Origin: an uncultured Clostridia bacterium
Lineage (GTDB): Bacteria; Bacillota; Clostridia; Saccharofermentanales; Saccharofermentanaceae
Length of the DNA: 64,000 nt
Assembly (NCBI GenBank): GCA_947303185.1
Contig: CAMYXF010000001.1
Span: 282,960 to 346,959, forward strand
Direction: 5' to 3'
Part shown: piece by piece, positions 8,430 through 18,400 of the stretch
How positions within the stretch are numbered: the first letter of the stretch is position 1
How the letters are laid out: every line of letters starts with the position of its first letter
Made by a program: the position numbers and the translations under genes
Notes under the pieces: model-generated
What the model was told of the DNA's origin: nothing
The model's database searches: none
The model's input: the letters and a program-made list of their open reading frames with translations, nothing else

Positions 8430-10067
8430 TTACTTTGAATACCAGCGGTGTCTTCTCCTATAAGACCTTATTACACGCACGAGTCCGTCGCATATCGCAA
8501 CCGAGCCTACGATGAGCATGTATACCTTAATGGTGTTCTCCGGAGCAAAGAGAATGTAGATTCCGCTGACTGCCCAGAGCGCGCTTAAGATTATCATTAC
8601 GACCGCGTATTTCCTGTTATGTGTCTTTTTCGCTCTCGCCATTCCGTTATAAGAGGCTGCGAAAAGCAGAGCCGCAAAGATTCCGCTTGCCATTACAAAG
8701 AGCGCGCCTTCCTTTACGAACGTTATTACCGTGGTCGCCACAAGCGCAAAGGAGACCGTCGCGTCCACAAGATGCGGCTGGAAGTTCCAGTTATCTTTCT
8801 TCATCTTCTTGATGGTGAGCACGATTGAAATGATCGTAGCGGCAACAAGGAGAATGCTTACAAAAACGAAAAGGAATTCTTCAGGGATAAGAATGCCGAT
8901 GCATCCTGCAAGTATCATGGCTAGACCTTTGGCAAGGTCTGATCTTCTGAACTGCTTTACAACGCCTGTTTTGGTGAGCTTCTTGCCTTCGCCGTCAAGG
9001 AACATCTGGTCAGGCAGTGCGGCAGCCGCAAGTCTTAAGCCTTCATCGTCACCAAGCACGACATTAAGAAGTCTTTCCCATCCCTTTGTACCCTGCGCGG
9101 TGAATTCTTCAATAGTCTGCGTTCCGTCTTCACTCATGGAATCAAAGAATGCATTTATAAATCTTCTTCTCTCATCAATATCAACGGAGAAAATCCACTT
9201 GTCGATTCCTCTGTTGATCCTTTCAGCAAGAGGATCAAGACCGTCAGCTGATATAAGAATATCGCCGTGGTCGATTCCCCAGGAACAGAGCTCATGCTGC
9301 TCAGCCATCTGCTTGTCGCTCTTGATGATGTAGCTGTCATCTATATCCGGCGCAAATACGCTTCCGACAACCGAGAACTCGGGAATGATCCTCGTTGTCT
9401 TGGGGTTTGCCCTCTTGATGAGATCTTCTTTTAAAACTTCCGGACAGAATCCCGGTCCGTCATTGGAATAGATATGTTCAACCCTGTCGAAAAGATCATC
9501 GGGCAGTACTGCTGCAGCATAGACCGCAAGGTTACCGCCTTTTGAATGACCTCCGACGAGTAAGGTGTCGAATGTTTTAAGACTGTTGCGCAAATATTCT
9601 TCTGCCATCGTCTGCGAAGAAGTAAGCATGAAGCTTGTCATGAAATCTTCTTTCCATCCGGCAATGGTGCTGTCGGTACCTCTGTAAGCAACAAATGCCC
9701 AGCCGCCTTTCTTTTCGGGCGAGAAAGTCATTGCGGAAAACTGGATGGAATCTTCTTCGTTGAGAATGTCCATAAAAGATGAGATATAAAGGTCGCCGAA
9801 TCTTTTGGAGTTTGCGGCAGCCTTAACAAGCGCAGTAAAACGCTCGCTGTCATCGGGTGCCATTTTCCTGATTGAGAAACCCTGATTGGTAAGCGACGTA
9901 ACCGCTTCTCTAAGCGTCATTACGCCGTCTTCTTCGTTGATCTCGGGAATATCTTTAAGGTCGAGATAAGATAACTGACAGAGCACGATATTATCGACTC
10001 TTGAAAAGGGCCTGCCTTCAAAGCCGGTACCGCCTACCCAGCGGACGTAATCAGTTATGTTATCCAT
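8430..10067 (-). CDS. Mbeg1-like (DUF2974) alpha/beta hydrolase with membrane tail
   Basis: The 545-residue protein begins with the DUF2974/Mbeg1-like opening (DYVRWVGGTGFEGRPFSRVDNIVLCQLSYLD). It contains the nucleophile elbow GGHSKGGNLA near residue 175, so a serine esterase or lipase reaction is likely. Catalytic Asp and His are plausible in the 200-260 region but not fixed here. After about residue 375 it carries roughly six hydrophobic helices, the last resembling HdeD/DUF308 repeats (VGSVAICDGLVRVIRSY). It starts 9 bp behind the deacetylase stop, so it is probably co-transcribed with it. Membrane anchoring by the tail is inferred. The substrate is unknown. Confidence 0.8.
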   Translation of the reverse strand: MDNITDYVRWVGGTGFEGRPFSRVDNIVLCQLSYLDLKDIPEINEEDGVMTLREAVTSLTNQGFSIRKMAPDDSERFTALVKAAANSKRFGDLYISSFMDILNEEDSIQFSAMTFSPEKKGGWAFVAYRGTDSTIAGWKEDFMTSFMLTSSQTMAEEYLRNSLKTFDTLLVGGHSKGGNLAVYAAAVLPDDLFDRVEHIYSNDGPGFCPEVLKEDLIKRANPKTTRIIPEFSVVGSVFAPDIDDSYIIKSDKQMAEQHELCSWGIDHGDILISADGLDPLAERINRGIDKWIFSVDIDERRRFINAFFDSMSEDGTQTIEEFTAQGTKGWERLLNVVLGDDEGLRLAAAALPDQMFLDGEGKKLTKTGVVKQFRRSDLAKGLAMILAGCIGILIPEEFLFVFVSILLVAATIISIVLTIKKMKKDNWNFQPHLVDATVSFALVATTVITFVKEGALFVMASGIFAALLFAASYNGMARAKKTHNRKYAVVMIILSALWAVSGIYILFAPENTIKVYMLIVGSVAICDGLVRVIRSYRRRHRWYSK

Positions 10068-10076
10068 ACATTAAGA

Positions 10077-11480
10077 TTATCGGTTTTCGATTGAGTAGTA
10101 AACAACTCCGTCTTCAAGTCCGCCCTGCTTGAGGATTCCCATCTCTTCTACTGTTACGCACTGGAAACCAGCATCAACGAGTGCGGGAACTATTCTTGCC
10201 GTTGCATCTGCCGTAGACTGATAAAGGTCATGCATAAGAACTATGTCGCCGTCTTTTACCTTGCCTACAATTGCATTGTATACCTTATCGGCGTTTCTGC
10301 TCTCCCAGTCACGAGAATCGACGCTCCACAGAATGATCGGGCATCCGCATACTTCCTTAAGTGTCTCGTCCCATCTGCCTTCCGGCGGTCTTAAACATGT
10401 GGAGGGTTTGCCTGTGATCCTGATAAGCTCATCGTCAGTTCCCTGAAGAACTTCGAGCTGGCCTTCACCGTCAAGATCAGTAAGTCTGTTGTGGCTGTAT
10501 GTGTGGTTGCCCTGCTCACAGCCTAACTCATATTCACGGATTGCAGCTTCCTCATTCCAGGAGATTCTGTCACCTACGATGAAGAATGTGCACTTCTGTC
10601 CGTATTCCTCGTAAACGTCAAGGATAGCGTCAGTATAGATTGAAGGACCGTCGTCGTAAGTTAAAGCTACCATCGGCTGGTTGCCGTCTACCTCACGAGT
10701 GATGTTGCCTTCATCGTCGAAATAGTAAAGGTGGTTGTCACCGACAGCTCTCTCGTTTCTGATCATCTTGCCGGCAATAAAACCGTGTCTTGAACCTTCA
10801 ACGTCAACGATGCCGTCTATACCTGCACCTGTTACTTCATCGAAGTAATATTTGTCACCTTCGATGTCGACCCAGCCCTTAGTCATGAGGCATGTCTCTT
10901 CATCGAAGTAATACTGCTTGTCTTCAATTATCTGAAGGCCCTGTGATACCTTGCCTGTGTCAGGATCGGCATAGTACTTTCCATCCTCGTTGCCGAACAG
11001 ACCCTTGGTAACTGTGTAATCTTCAGGTGAGAAATAATACTGGCTGCCGTCGATTTCAGTCCAGTCTGAAGCAGCATCACCAGTCTCAAGATCAAAATAG
11101 AATGTACCATTGTCAGACTTATACCAGCCTGTCTTCATGATGCCCGTCTCAACACTGTAGTATCTGAGAGCACCGTTTACAGTCTGGAAACCTGTCATCA
11201 TTACGCCTTCAGCGTCAAACAGATACTTGCTGCCGTCGATAACGGTCTCGCCCGTAGCCATGATGTGGGTCTCTTCATCGAAATATCTTCTGGTACCGTC
11301 TTCAGGCATGACATGCATTCCTGAATACTCTTCACCGTACTCATCGTAATAGAAAGCAGCGTCACCGGAATAGACCCAGCCTCTGTTAGCGCCGGACCTT
11401 ACTTCACAACCCCATGCCACAGTACTTAAAGCAGCTGTAATGACTGCCATTATAAATACTGAAAATATCTGTTTAACCAT
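10077..11480 (-). CDS. Secreted polysaccharide deacetylase with cell-wall-binding repeats
   Basis: A 467-residue exported protein. The signal peptide (MVKQIFSVFIMAVITAALSTVA) is followed by about ten roughly 20-residue Tyr/Phe-Asp-Gly repeats of the choline/glucan-binding type (for example KYYFDEVTGAGIDG) to about residue 265. A NodB-type polysaccharide deacetylase domain comes next. Its metal and catalytic motifs are visible: TYDDGP (MT1), HTYSHN (MT2) and RPPEGR (MT3). It probably N-deacetylates peptidoglycan or a similar wall polymer while bound to the wall. I chose ATG 11480 over an upstream GTG because AAGGAG lies 7 nt before it and the signal peptide then starts correctly. Confidence 0.9.
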   Translation of the reverse strand: MVKQIFSVFIMAVITAALSTVAWGCEVRSGANRGWVYSGDAAFYYDEYGEEYSGMHVMPEDGTRRYFDEETHIMATGETVIDGSKYLFDAEGVMMTGFQTVNGALRYYSVETGIMKTGWYKSDNGTFYFDLETGDAASDWTEIDGSQYYFSPEDYTVTKGLFGNEDGKYYADPDTGKVSQGLQIIEDKQYYFDEETCLMTKGWVDIEGDKYYFDEVTGAGIDGIVDVEGSRHGFIAGKMIRNERAVGDNHLYYFDDEGNITREVDGNQPMVALTYDDGPSIYTDAILDVYEEYGQKCTFFIVGDRISWNEEAAIREYELGCEQGNHTYSHNRLTDLDGEGQLEVLQGTDDELIRITGKPSTCLRPPEGRWDETLKEVCGCPIILWSVDSRDWESRNADKVYNAIVGKVKDGDIVLMHDLYQSTADATARIVPALVDAGFQCVTVEEMGILKQGGLEDGVVYYSIENR

Positions 11481-11603
11481 ACCAATGCTCCTTGTTTTAG
11501 TCCTAAAATTCCCCACGTAAGTTTATCACGGCACAAAGGGCATTTGTAAAACAAATGTGTTACAGAGTAATCGGTATAAAAAGGTGATATTTATGCACGG
11601 TGC

Positions 11604-12050
11604 TTATGCGCCGCGTACTTCTTTGAGAAGTTTCTTCAAAAGCAGATATCTCTCGTATTTCTCCTGCTTTGCAAAATGAACCTCGCGGCTCTGCGGATTG
11701 CTGTTATCGAAAACAAGGCTTCCGGCCTCATCTCCAAACTGCTCGATCGTAAGATCATACTGCTTTCCGCCGATCACGTTATAGCAATGGTAGTTTCCGC
11801 CGGGTCTCAATATCCCGTACACTTCGCCACCGAAAATATCCTGAACGAGAAACGCCGTAATTGAGCACTGCCCGAGTGTTATATTGTCATCGCTCCAGTC
11901 AACTCTAAGCCTCGGCGCACATGTCTCTATCCTCCAGATGCCGTCCGACAGCACGTCGAAAAGATCTAAAAGCGAATCCAGTCTGTATTCTCTTTTATCC
12001 AAAGGCTTTACGGTATCTGCTGTCTCATGTCCGAGGAACTTATACTCCAT
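11604..12050 (-). CDS. YunG-like hypothetical protein
   Basis: A 147-residue soluble protein. Motifs VLSDGIWRIETCAPRLRVDWSDDNITLGQCSITAFLVQDIFGGEVYG and HCYNVIGGKQYDLTIEQFG resemble the YunG family (uncharacterised, papain-fold-like with conserved Cys, His and Asp: QCSITAF, HCYN, YDLT). The pattern suggests a cysteine-peptidase or transglutaminase-like fold, but no activity is established. The start is placed at ATG 12050 with GGAG 7 nt upstream, not at the longer 12107 frame. Its 5' side faces the phased repeat array, so any promoter must lie between 12051 and 12200 or within the array. Confidence 0.75.
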   Translation of the reverse strand: MEYKFLGHETADTVKPLDKREYRLDSLLDLFDVLSDGIWRIETCAPRLRVDWSDDNITLGQCSITAFLVQDIFGGEVYGILRPGGNYHCYNVIGGKQYDLTIEQFGDEAGSLVFDNSNPQSREVHFAKQEKYERYLLLKKLLKEVRGA

Positions 12051-12199
12051 GTTTGATCTCCGTTTTGGTTTTGGAAATATAATACACGTGCTAAGAGATG
12101 CTTGCAAAATGAGAGCATACCTAAATCTAAAGAATAGAAAATTTCAGGCATGTCTTCGAGGTGCCAGAGTGGTTATTCTGCTCGTGTTGGAGACCGACT

Positions 12200-12236
12200 T
12201 ACCGTCCCAATTGAAGTTTTCGCGATTGGGACGGTA
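12200..12236. repeat. Perfect 12-bp inverted repeat preceding the phased array
   Basis: The arms TACCGTCCCAAT (12200-12211) and ATTGGGACGGTA (12225-12236) flank a 13-nt loop. A single ACCGACT copy precedes it at 12193, exactly 47 bp before the first array arm. It has no U-run, so it is not an obvious terminator. Confidence 0.75.
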
Positions 12237-12239
12237 TGA

Positions 12240-12497
12240 ACCGACTAATCCTTCTGTTTTTATGTTTTAGTCGGTAAGATTCCTCATCGTAAATGATTGA
12301 AACACTATTTGAAACCGACTAACACTTTGTTTTTCGCCATTTAGTCGGTTGGCAACTGCAAAAATATTGCCTTGAGAGTGAGAACCAACCGACCAAAATT
12401 TTAATATTCGGGTTTTAGTCGGTTCAAAAGAAATTTTCATGCACTCATTATCAATGAAAATACCGACTAAACACGTCTTTTCGACCAATTAGTCGGT
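12240..12497. repeat. Four inverted-repeat units with an exact 74-bp period
   Basis: ACCGACTAA occurs at 12240, 12314, 12388 (as ACCGACCAA) and 12462. Its reverse complement TTAGTCGGT occurs at 12267, 12341, 12415 and 12489. Every arm pair is therefore 27 bp apart start to start with an 18-nt loop, and units are separated by 38-nt spacers. Loops and spacers differ in sequence but not in length. The period is close to seven helical turns. It is not a CRISPR, terminator series or coding repeat. The function is unknown. Confidence 0.9.
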
Positions 12498-12542
12498 AGC
12501 CGGTTTAAAGCCACTTGCTCACCGCTTTCGCAAGTTTAGTTG

Positions 12543-12572
12543 GCAAAAAAGAAGGCTGCCCTAAAGCAGCCT
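12543..12572 (-). terminator. hpf terminator
   Basis: On the minus strand GGCTGC, a 6-nt loop and GCAGCC are followed by TTCTTTTTT. It lies just downstream of hpf. Confidence 0.85.
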
Positions 12573-12598
12573 CCGGATATATTTAACTTGATCAGATA

Positions 12599-13141
12599 TC
12601 AGTATTCAGGTTCGAGCAATCCGTAACCTCCGTCATATCTCTTGTAAACAACACATACTGAATTTGTATCACTGTCGAGATATACGAAGAAATCGTGTCC
12701 GAGCATCTCAAGCTGAAGGATAGCGTCTTCGGATGTCATGGGTCTTAAAGCGAACTGCTTGCGCTTTGTGATCTTATCATCCTTCTCGTCGACGAAGTCG
12801 AAATCTGCTCCGCCGTCATCCTCGAGATAATTAACAATTCCCGGGAAGTCCTTCTTTCTCTTAAGGAACTTGGTCTTCTGTCTTCTGATCTGAGATTCAA
12901 GCTTATCGACTGTTCTGTCAACTGCTGTAAGGATATCCTCATCACTTGCCTCAGCCCTCAAGATCTTACCGTCGAATTTCATTGTGATCTCAACGATCAT
13001 CTCGGGACCTTCAGGTCTGATACGGACATTGAGTGAACCTTCATCGCCGAAGTACTTGTCGAACTTAGACATCTTGGCGGCAATCTTCTCTTCAAGTCTT
13101 GTACCGATGCGAATTCCGTTGCCCTGTGTAGTGATCTTCAT
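12599..13141 (-). CDS. hpf: Ribosome hibernation promoting factor, long form
   Basis: HPF binds the decoding region of idle 30S subunits; the long form also dimerises 70S into inactive 100S ribosomes. The 180 residues have the N-terminal S30AE/YfiA fold (MKITTQGNGIRIGTRLEEKI through VDKLESQIRRQKTKF) and the C-terminal dimerisation domain (KQFALRPMTSEDAILQLEMLGHDFFVYLDSDTNSVCVVYKRYDGGYGLLEP), joined by an acidic linker. This is the normal Firmicute long form. It has its own terminator. It follows ilvN by about 100 bp on the opposite side of the repeat array. Confidence 0.96.
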   Translation of the reverse strand: MKITTQGNGIRIGTRLEEKIAAKMSKFDKYFGDEGSLNVRIRPEGPEMIVEITMKFDGKILRAEASDEDILTAVDRTVDKLESQIRRQKTKFLKRKKDFPGIVNYLEDDGGADFDFVDEKDDKITKRKQFALRPMTSEDAILQLEMLGHDFFVYLDSDTNSVCVVYKRYDGGYGLLEPEY

Positions 13142-13241
13142 AAAATCACTCCCTTCCGTTTTGAAGTTTCAAAAGGCTTTGACCTTTGATTAAATTATAA
13201 ACGATTGAGGGAGCGAATTAAGTTAAATTTGTATTAATTCA

Positions 13242-13754
13242 TCAGTCTTCGTGTTCAGACCAGATGTTTGCACCGCCGCGGTCTAATGCAACAAGGCCGG
13301 TACGGCACATTTCGATGATGTCGAACTTCTTCATGTATTCGATGAATGCATCGATCTTCTGGCTGTCGCCTGTTGCTTCGATGCTGATGGCTTCGTCGGT
13401 GAAGTCTATGATCTTCGTGCGGAAAATATTTGTTGCTTCAACGATGTCAGCGTGCTGCTGTTCGGTGTTTCTTACCTTGATGAGAAGAAGCTCACGCTTG
13501 ATACATTCTTCTGTTGAAAGAACGATAACTTTCTTAACGTTGTAGAGTTTTCGGAGCTGGGATACGACCTGATCCTTCTCGTTATTCTCTGCACTTAATG
13601 TAATGGTGATTCGTGAGTATTCAGGAGACTCTGTCTCACCTACCGTGAGGGAGTCGATGTTATATCCGCGTCTTGTGAACATGGCGGTAACACGTGAGAG
13701 GACACCGTACTGGTTATCAACGTAGATCGCAATGATTATCTTATTTTTCTGCAT
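13242..13754 (-). CDS. ilvN: Acetolactate synthase small (regulatory) subunit
   Basis: This is the regulatory subunit of acetohydroxyacid synthase, which sets valine feedback control of branched-chain amino acid synthesis. The 170 residues show the N-terminal ACT domain (IAIYVDNQYGVLSRVTAMFTRRGYNIDSLTVG) and the C-terminal domain that activates the large subunit. It overlaps the end of ilvB by 14 bp, so translation is probably coupled, giving a matched ratio of subunits. No other ilv or leu genes follow. Confidence 0.95.
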   Translation of the reverse strand: MQKNKIIIAIYVDNQYGVLSRVTAMFTRRGYNIDSLTVGETESPEYSRITITLSAENNEKDQVVSQLRKLYNVKKVIVLSTEECIKRELLLIKVRNTEQQHADIVEATNIFRTKIIDFTDEAISIEATGDSQKIDAFIEYMKKFDIIEMCRTGLVALDRGGANIWSEHED

Positions 13755-15423
13755 CGCTGATATCCTCCCTTCTCAAGATGAGATTGTTGAACGTTCCGCC
13801 GGGTTTGAGCATCGGAAGAACGACGCTGTCAGTCTTAATAGTAAGATCGATTACCGCAGGTCCCTTGACCTTGTATGCTTTCTTAAATGCTTCTTCGAAA
13901 GACTCCTTGTCGGTAGCCTTAAAGCCCTTTGCGCCAAATGCCTGGGCAAGCTTTACGAAGTCTGTCTTTCTGTCGAGTGTGGTATTCGAATATCTTCCGT
14001 CGAAGAAAACTTTCTGCCACTGTCTTACCATTCCCAATGCATGGTTGTTAAAGATAACTATTGTAACGGGAACGTTGTAAGTTACTGCAGTTGCGAGTTC
14101 GTTAAGGCACATGCCGAAGCTTCCGTCACCTGTGATGAGAACGCTTCTCTTGCCTGTTCCCATATAGCTTCCGATAGCAGCGCCAAGGCCGAATCCCATC
14201 GTGCCGAGACCGCCTGAAGTGATCCAGGTGCGCTTCTTTCTGAACTTGAAAAACTGTGCAGTCCAACACTGGTGCTGGCCTACGTCAGTAACGATTCTTG
14301 TATCGGGTTTAACTATGTCGGAAATGATGTTGACCGTATCACGTGGAAGGAAAGGAAGACCTTCGTAAGCGTCAGCCTCTCTTTGCTTGAGCTGGTCGAC
14401 CTTCTTGATCCATTCTGTATTCTTGCGCTGGGGAACTGCCTGTGTAAGATGCTTTACGAAGTCTTTTATGTCACAGCAGATACCGAGATCGACAGGAATG
14501 TTCTTGCCGATTTCTGCGCGGTCGCAGTCAACGTGGATCTTCGTTGCGGAAAGAGAAAACTTCTCCGTTTTTCCTGTTGCCCTGTCCGAAAATCTTACGC
14601 CCAGAGCGATTATGAGATCTGCTTTTGCTAGCGCAACAGAGGACGCATAACGTCCGTGCATCCCCTGCATTCCCAAGAATCTCGGTGAGTCTGAAGGGAT
14701 CTCTGAAAGACCCATCATGGAGCATCCGATAACGGCATCAAGTTTGTCGGCAAGCTTGACGATGTCTTCGCCAAGTTCCGTTCTTACGGCACCGCCGCCG
14801 AAATAGATGTAAGGTCTCTTGGATTCCTTGATAAGCTGAACTGCTTTTTCGATATCTTCAGAATTACATCCGGGAAGTGATGCGGGCTTTTCGACAGACT
14901 TTTTCTTGTAATCGAAAACAGCCTCCTGAACGTCCTTCGGAATATCGATGAGGACGGGGCCGGGTCTTCCGGACTGAGCTATCTCAAAAGCTTTTCTGAC
15001 AACGTCCGCAAGCTTGGAAATCTTGTGGACGAAGAAGTTGTGTTTTGTGATGGGAAGAGTAATGCCGGTGATATCGATCTCCTGGAATGAGTCTCTTCCG
15101 ATCATGGAATTTCTTACGTTGCCTGTGATGGCAACAAGAGGGATCGAATCAAGATAGGCCGTAGCGATTCCGGTAACAAGGTTGGTTGCACCGGGACCGG
15201 AAGTCGCGATAACGACTCCGGTCTTACCGGTGGATCTTGCATAACCATCTGCTGCGTGAACAGCACCTTCTTCATGTGCGGTCAGGATGTGCTTTATCTT
15301 ATCCTGTTTGTCGTAGAGCTTGTCATAGATGTCTACGACCATTCCGCCCGGAAAACCGAACACCGTATCAACACCCTGTTCTATCAAGGTCTCGACAAGT
15401 ATCTGTGCTCCGGTCATCTTCAT
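13741..15423 (-). CDS. ilvB: Acetolactate synthase large (catalytic) subunit
   Basis: A ThDP-dependent enzyme that condenses two pyruvates to acetolactate, or pyruvate with 2-oxobutyrate. The 560 residues have the expected order: N-terminal PYR domain with VFGFPGGMVVDIYD and the catalytic Glu in HEEGAVHAADGYAR, a central FAD-type domain, and the C-terminal PP domain with GDGSFGMCLNEL and NNHALGMVRQWQ for ThDP/Mg binding. Only about 30 bp separate it from the preceding minus-strand gene stop. There is therefore no room for a T-box or leader attenuator; regulation must be through the upstream transcript or a promoter inside that gene. Confidence 0.97.
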   Translation of the reverse strand: MKMTGAQILVETLIEQGVDTVFGFPGGMVVDIYDKLYDKQDKIKHILTAHEEGAVHAADGYARSTGKTGVVIATSGPGATNLVTGIATAYLDSIPLVAITGNVRNSMIGRDSFQEIDITGITLPITKHNFFVHKISKLADVVRKAFEIAQSGRPGPVLIDIPKDVQEAVFDYKKKSVEKPASLPGCNSEDIEKAVQLIKESKRPYIYFGGGAVRTELGEDIVKLADKLDAVIGCSMMGLSEIPSDSPRFLGMQGMHGRYASSVALAKADLIIALGVRFSDRATGKTEKFSLSATKIHVDCDRAEIGKNIPVDLGICCDIKDFVKHLTQAVPQRKNTEWIKKVDQLKQREADAYEGLPFLPRDTVNIISDIVKPDTRIVTDVGQHQCWTAQFFKFRKKRTWITSGGLGTMGFGLGAAIGSYMGTGKRSVLITGDGSFGMCLNELATAVTYNVPVTIVIFNNHALGMVRQWQKVFFDGRYSNTTLDRKTDFVKLAQAFGAKGFKATDKESFEEAFKKAYKVKGPAVIDLTIKTDSVVLPMLKPGGTFNNLILRREDISDAEK

Positions 15424-15453
15424 TCGTTAAATCCTCTTACTTAATCGTTAATG

Positions 15454-18400
15454 TCAATCAACAAGGCAAACAGAGATAAGTGTTCTGTTTGATGCGCCCT
15501 TGAGAGTTACTGTGACGATGTAGTAACCGGGCTGTACGTTGCCTGTGTAGTCGAAGTGATATGCGTATCCGTCTTCTTCCTCAACACAGGTTGCAACACC
15601 AGAATATACATCTGCCTGGAGTTCTCTGTCGGAGAACATGCTGTCAGGGCTGTAGTAGAACTCAAACTCGAATTCTTCATCAGAGTATTCTGAAGTATAT
15701 GCTACGAGTGAGATCGTAGATGTACCGGTAGCATAGATGCACTCATCATTGAATGTTCCGTCTTCATTTACCCATTCGATGTCGCCGGCAGCACCAACAA
15801 CATTGCTTGAATCGTAAGTAACAACGAAGCCGACCATTGTAGATGCATCAAGTGTGCCTTCATCGTAGTCTCCGCCGTTTGAGTAGCCGTTATCGCCTCT
15901 CTCAACGTTGATCTCGTAAGCAGGCTTACCAGGTCTTAACGGGAGGTAATAATCGTTGTTGTAAACGTCATAAAGATCGAATGCGATGTAGCAGTCTACG
16001 TCGTCGTAATTAACTGTTGAATACTTGTATACGTCGCAAAGCGTCTCGTAAGATACGGCAGTACCAAGTTCTTCATATTCCATGGTCTGTGTATTACCGT
16101 CGAAGTATTCGCCGACGATGATAATCTGGTCGTTCTCGGTGAACTGCATACCCTGATTTACATCATATGTATCGTTGATGATATCAGCATAGTAATAACC
16201 GATGATCGTACCTTCCTTATCATCAGAGCTGAATGCGATTACGATGTAAGCTGTCTGGCCGTTAACAAGTGCCTCAGCACCGATGTACTTGTACCACTTG
16301 CCGTCGTCAGCAACTTCATACTTAAGGCACTCGCATGTAGCAAATCCGAAGTTCTTGAAGTATACCCAGTTGATCGGGTTTTCGAGAATGATGTATCCGT
16401 TGCTGTCTACTGTGTACTGGTCATCTGTACCGAAATAGTAGATTCTGTCCTGTTCATCAGGCTGCATGATAGCAAGTGTTACCTTAACTTCACGGATGAT
16501 CTTCCAGTCTTCCTCAGAAAGTCCGATAGCTTCGTATTCACCCATGTCGATGACAAGGCTGGAGATATCGTAAACGTTACCTGATTCGATTGTGTTAGCA
16601 TCTGCAGGCTGTACATACCAGTCACCTGCATAGTTTGTTGCCTGAAGGATATAGAGTTCCTTACTTACGAACTTGTCGTAGAACTGGATTGTTGTGTCGC
16701 TGTAACCCAATGTGATGAATGTAAGTCTTGCTTCATCGTAGTACTGGGGATAGAGGTAAGGTGAATATGTTGTCATACCGTGAGCATATGTGTAAGAGTT
16801 GTTGCTCTCGGTGAAAACACAGTTACTTACTTCGTTTACGAGTTTGCTTGCTGCTCTCTCAATGTTAGCGTCACCGCAGTTGATGTACTTGTTTGCAAGA
16901 GTTGTAAGGTCTACTGAGTCTGTTGATTCGAAAGAACCGCAGTCATCTCTCAACTGTACGAACTCAATGTAACCATCTGTTGTGAATACTCTGCTGTCCA
17001 GAGCAGCGATGAAGCCTTCATAAGCTTCAAATACTTCATTGATGTTGTCTGTATCGATAGCAGACATACATGTATCGATACCGAAGTAACCTGTGGACTG
17101 CTGTGTCTTTTCTACGGTATCCATGTAATCTCTTACGATGAACTCAGCATAGTCCTTTGCAGTACCGTTGAAGTCAGGTCCGATGTAGTTAAGGAAGTTA
17201 GTATAGTTGATACCGATATCGTAGTAAGCACTTCCCCATGTAGGGCTCTCTGCTGCGATGATGTACTCAGTATAAGGATCGAGTGCCTTAGCAACTTCGA
17301 GAGATCCCATGAGACATGCGTTGAAGATGATTGACTCGAATTCGATATCGCAGTTGCCGATAGCCTGAGCCATCTCGATCTCAGTAAGTGTACCATCGTG
17401 AAGTTCATCGTAACCGAATCCCAACGGAACTCCGCCGCCGTGATCCCACAAAACGAGGATGTACTTCTCAGCCGGATAATTCTCTTTGGAGAACTTGATG
17501 AAGTCCTCAAGAGTTTCAGGCTCAACCATGCTTACGTCACCGAGATCAGAAAGCTTCTCGATGTTACCGTTAGCGATGGAGAAACGCTGTGTAATGCCGT
17601 CTGTCATGTAGTTGTTTCTGAAGTCTGTACAACCGCCTACCTGAAGTACGAGGTTGAGATCAGAGTTAGGTGTAGCTGCCATCATTTCCTTTACGTCAGC
17701 TGAAAGGCATGAAGCAGTAGACTCAAGGTCTGTACCGATTGCGTAAACCATAATGGTTCTTTCAGCAAGATCGGGAACGGGCTCTGTTGTAGGATCTGTT
17801 TCTTCAGATTCAGTAGTTCTCTTTGTACGCTCTGTTTCATCAGGCTGATTGTTGTTGATGATAAATGCAATCGCAACAATCGCACCAATGATAAGTACAA
17901 GACCTGCTGCAGAAAGACCGATGATGAGTCCCAAAACACCCTTCTTCTTTTTCTTGGGAGCTTCAGTTGTTGCTGCAGGCTGTGCTGCGGGAGCAACGGG
18001 AGCATCACCGAAAGCAGACTGTGCGGGAGCTGCATCAACAGGAGCCGGAGCAGGTGCGGGTGCAGGTGCTGCTACAGGTGCTGCTACAGGAGCTGCTGCC
18101 TCAACGGGAGCTGCAACGGGTGCAGGAGCTGCTTCGTAAACAGGTGCTGCTTCAACAGGCGCGGGAGCTGCCTCTGCGACAGGCTCAACAACCGGAGCGG
18201 GCTCAACAGGTGCTGCCTCTACAACGGGTTCAACAACCGGTGCAGGTTCCGGGATAGGTTCCGGAATCGGAGCGGGTTCTACGGGAGCTGCAACGACTGG
18301 TTCAGGCTGTACTTCTGCAACGGGAGCTACAGGTGTTACCGGAGTTACGGGAACAACCGGAGCAACAGGTGCTGCAGGAGATGCCGGTTCAACGATGGGC

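Larger units (their letters stand above)
12051..12598. other. 548-bp gene-free stretch containing the repeat array and hpf terminator
   Basis: No convincing coding region is present: the frames that cross it are broken by the 74-bp period, which is not a multiple of three. It holds a 12-bp-stem hairpin (12200-12236), the phased inverted repeats (12240-12497), a weak hairpin with ACTTGC/GCAAGT arms near 12514-12536, and the hpf terminator. Confidence 0.8.

Noticed and set aside
12148..12200. 5' half of a serine-type tRNA (GGTGCCAGAGTGGTTA followed by TTGGAGA)
   Set aside because: The D stem and anticodon stem do not pair and no T arm or acceptor partner follows. At best it is a remnant.
12267..12488. 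73-codon minus-strand frame through the repeat array
   Set aside because: The 74-bp period shifts frame in each unit, there is no good ribosome binding site, and its composition follows the repeats.
12240..12497. CRISPR array
   Set aside because: Only 9-bp arms are conserved, and the 18-nt interior of each unit varies as much as the spacers. No cas genes are near.
15424..15453. T-box or leucine/valine attenuator before ilvB
   Set aside because: Only 30 bp separate the genes and no terminator or T-box sequence is present.
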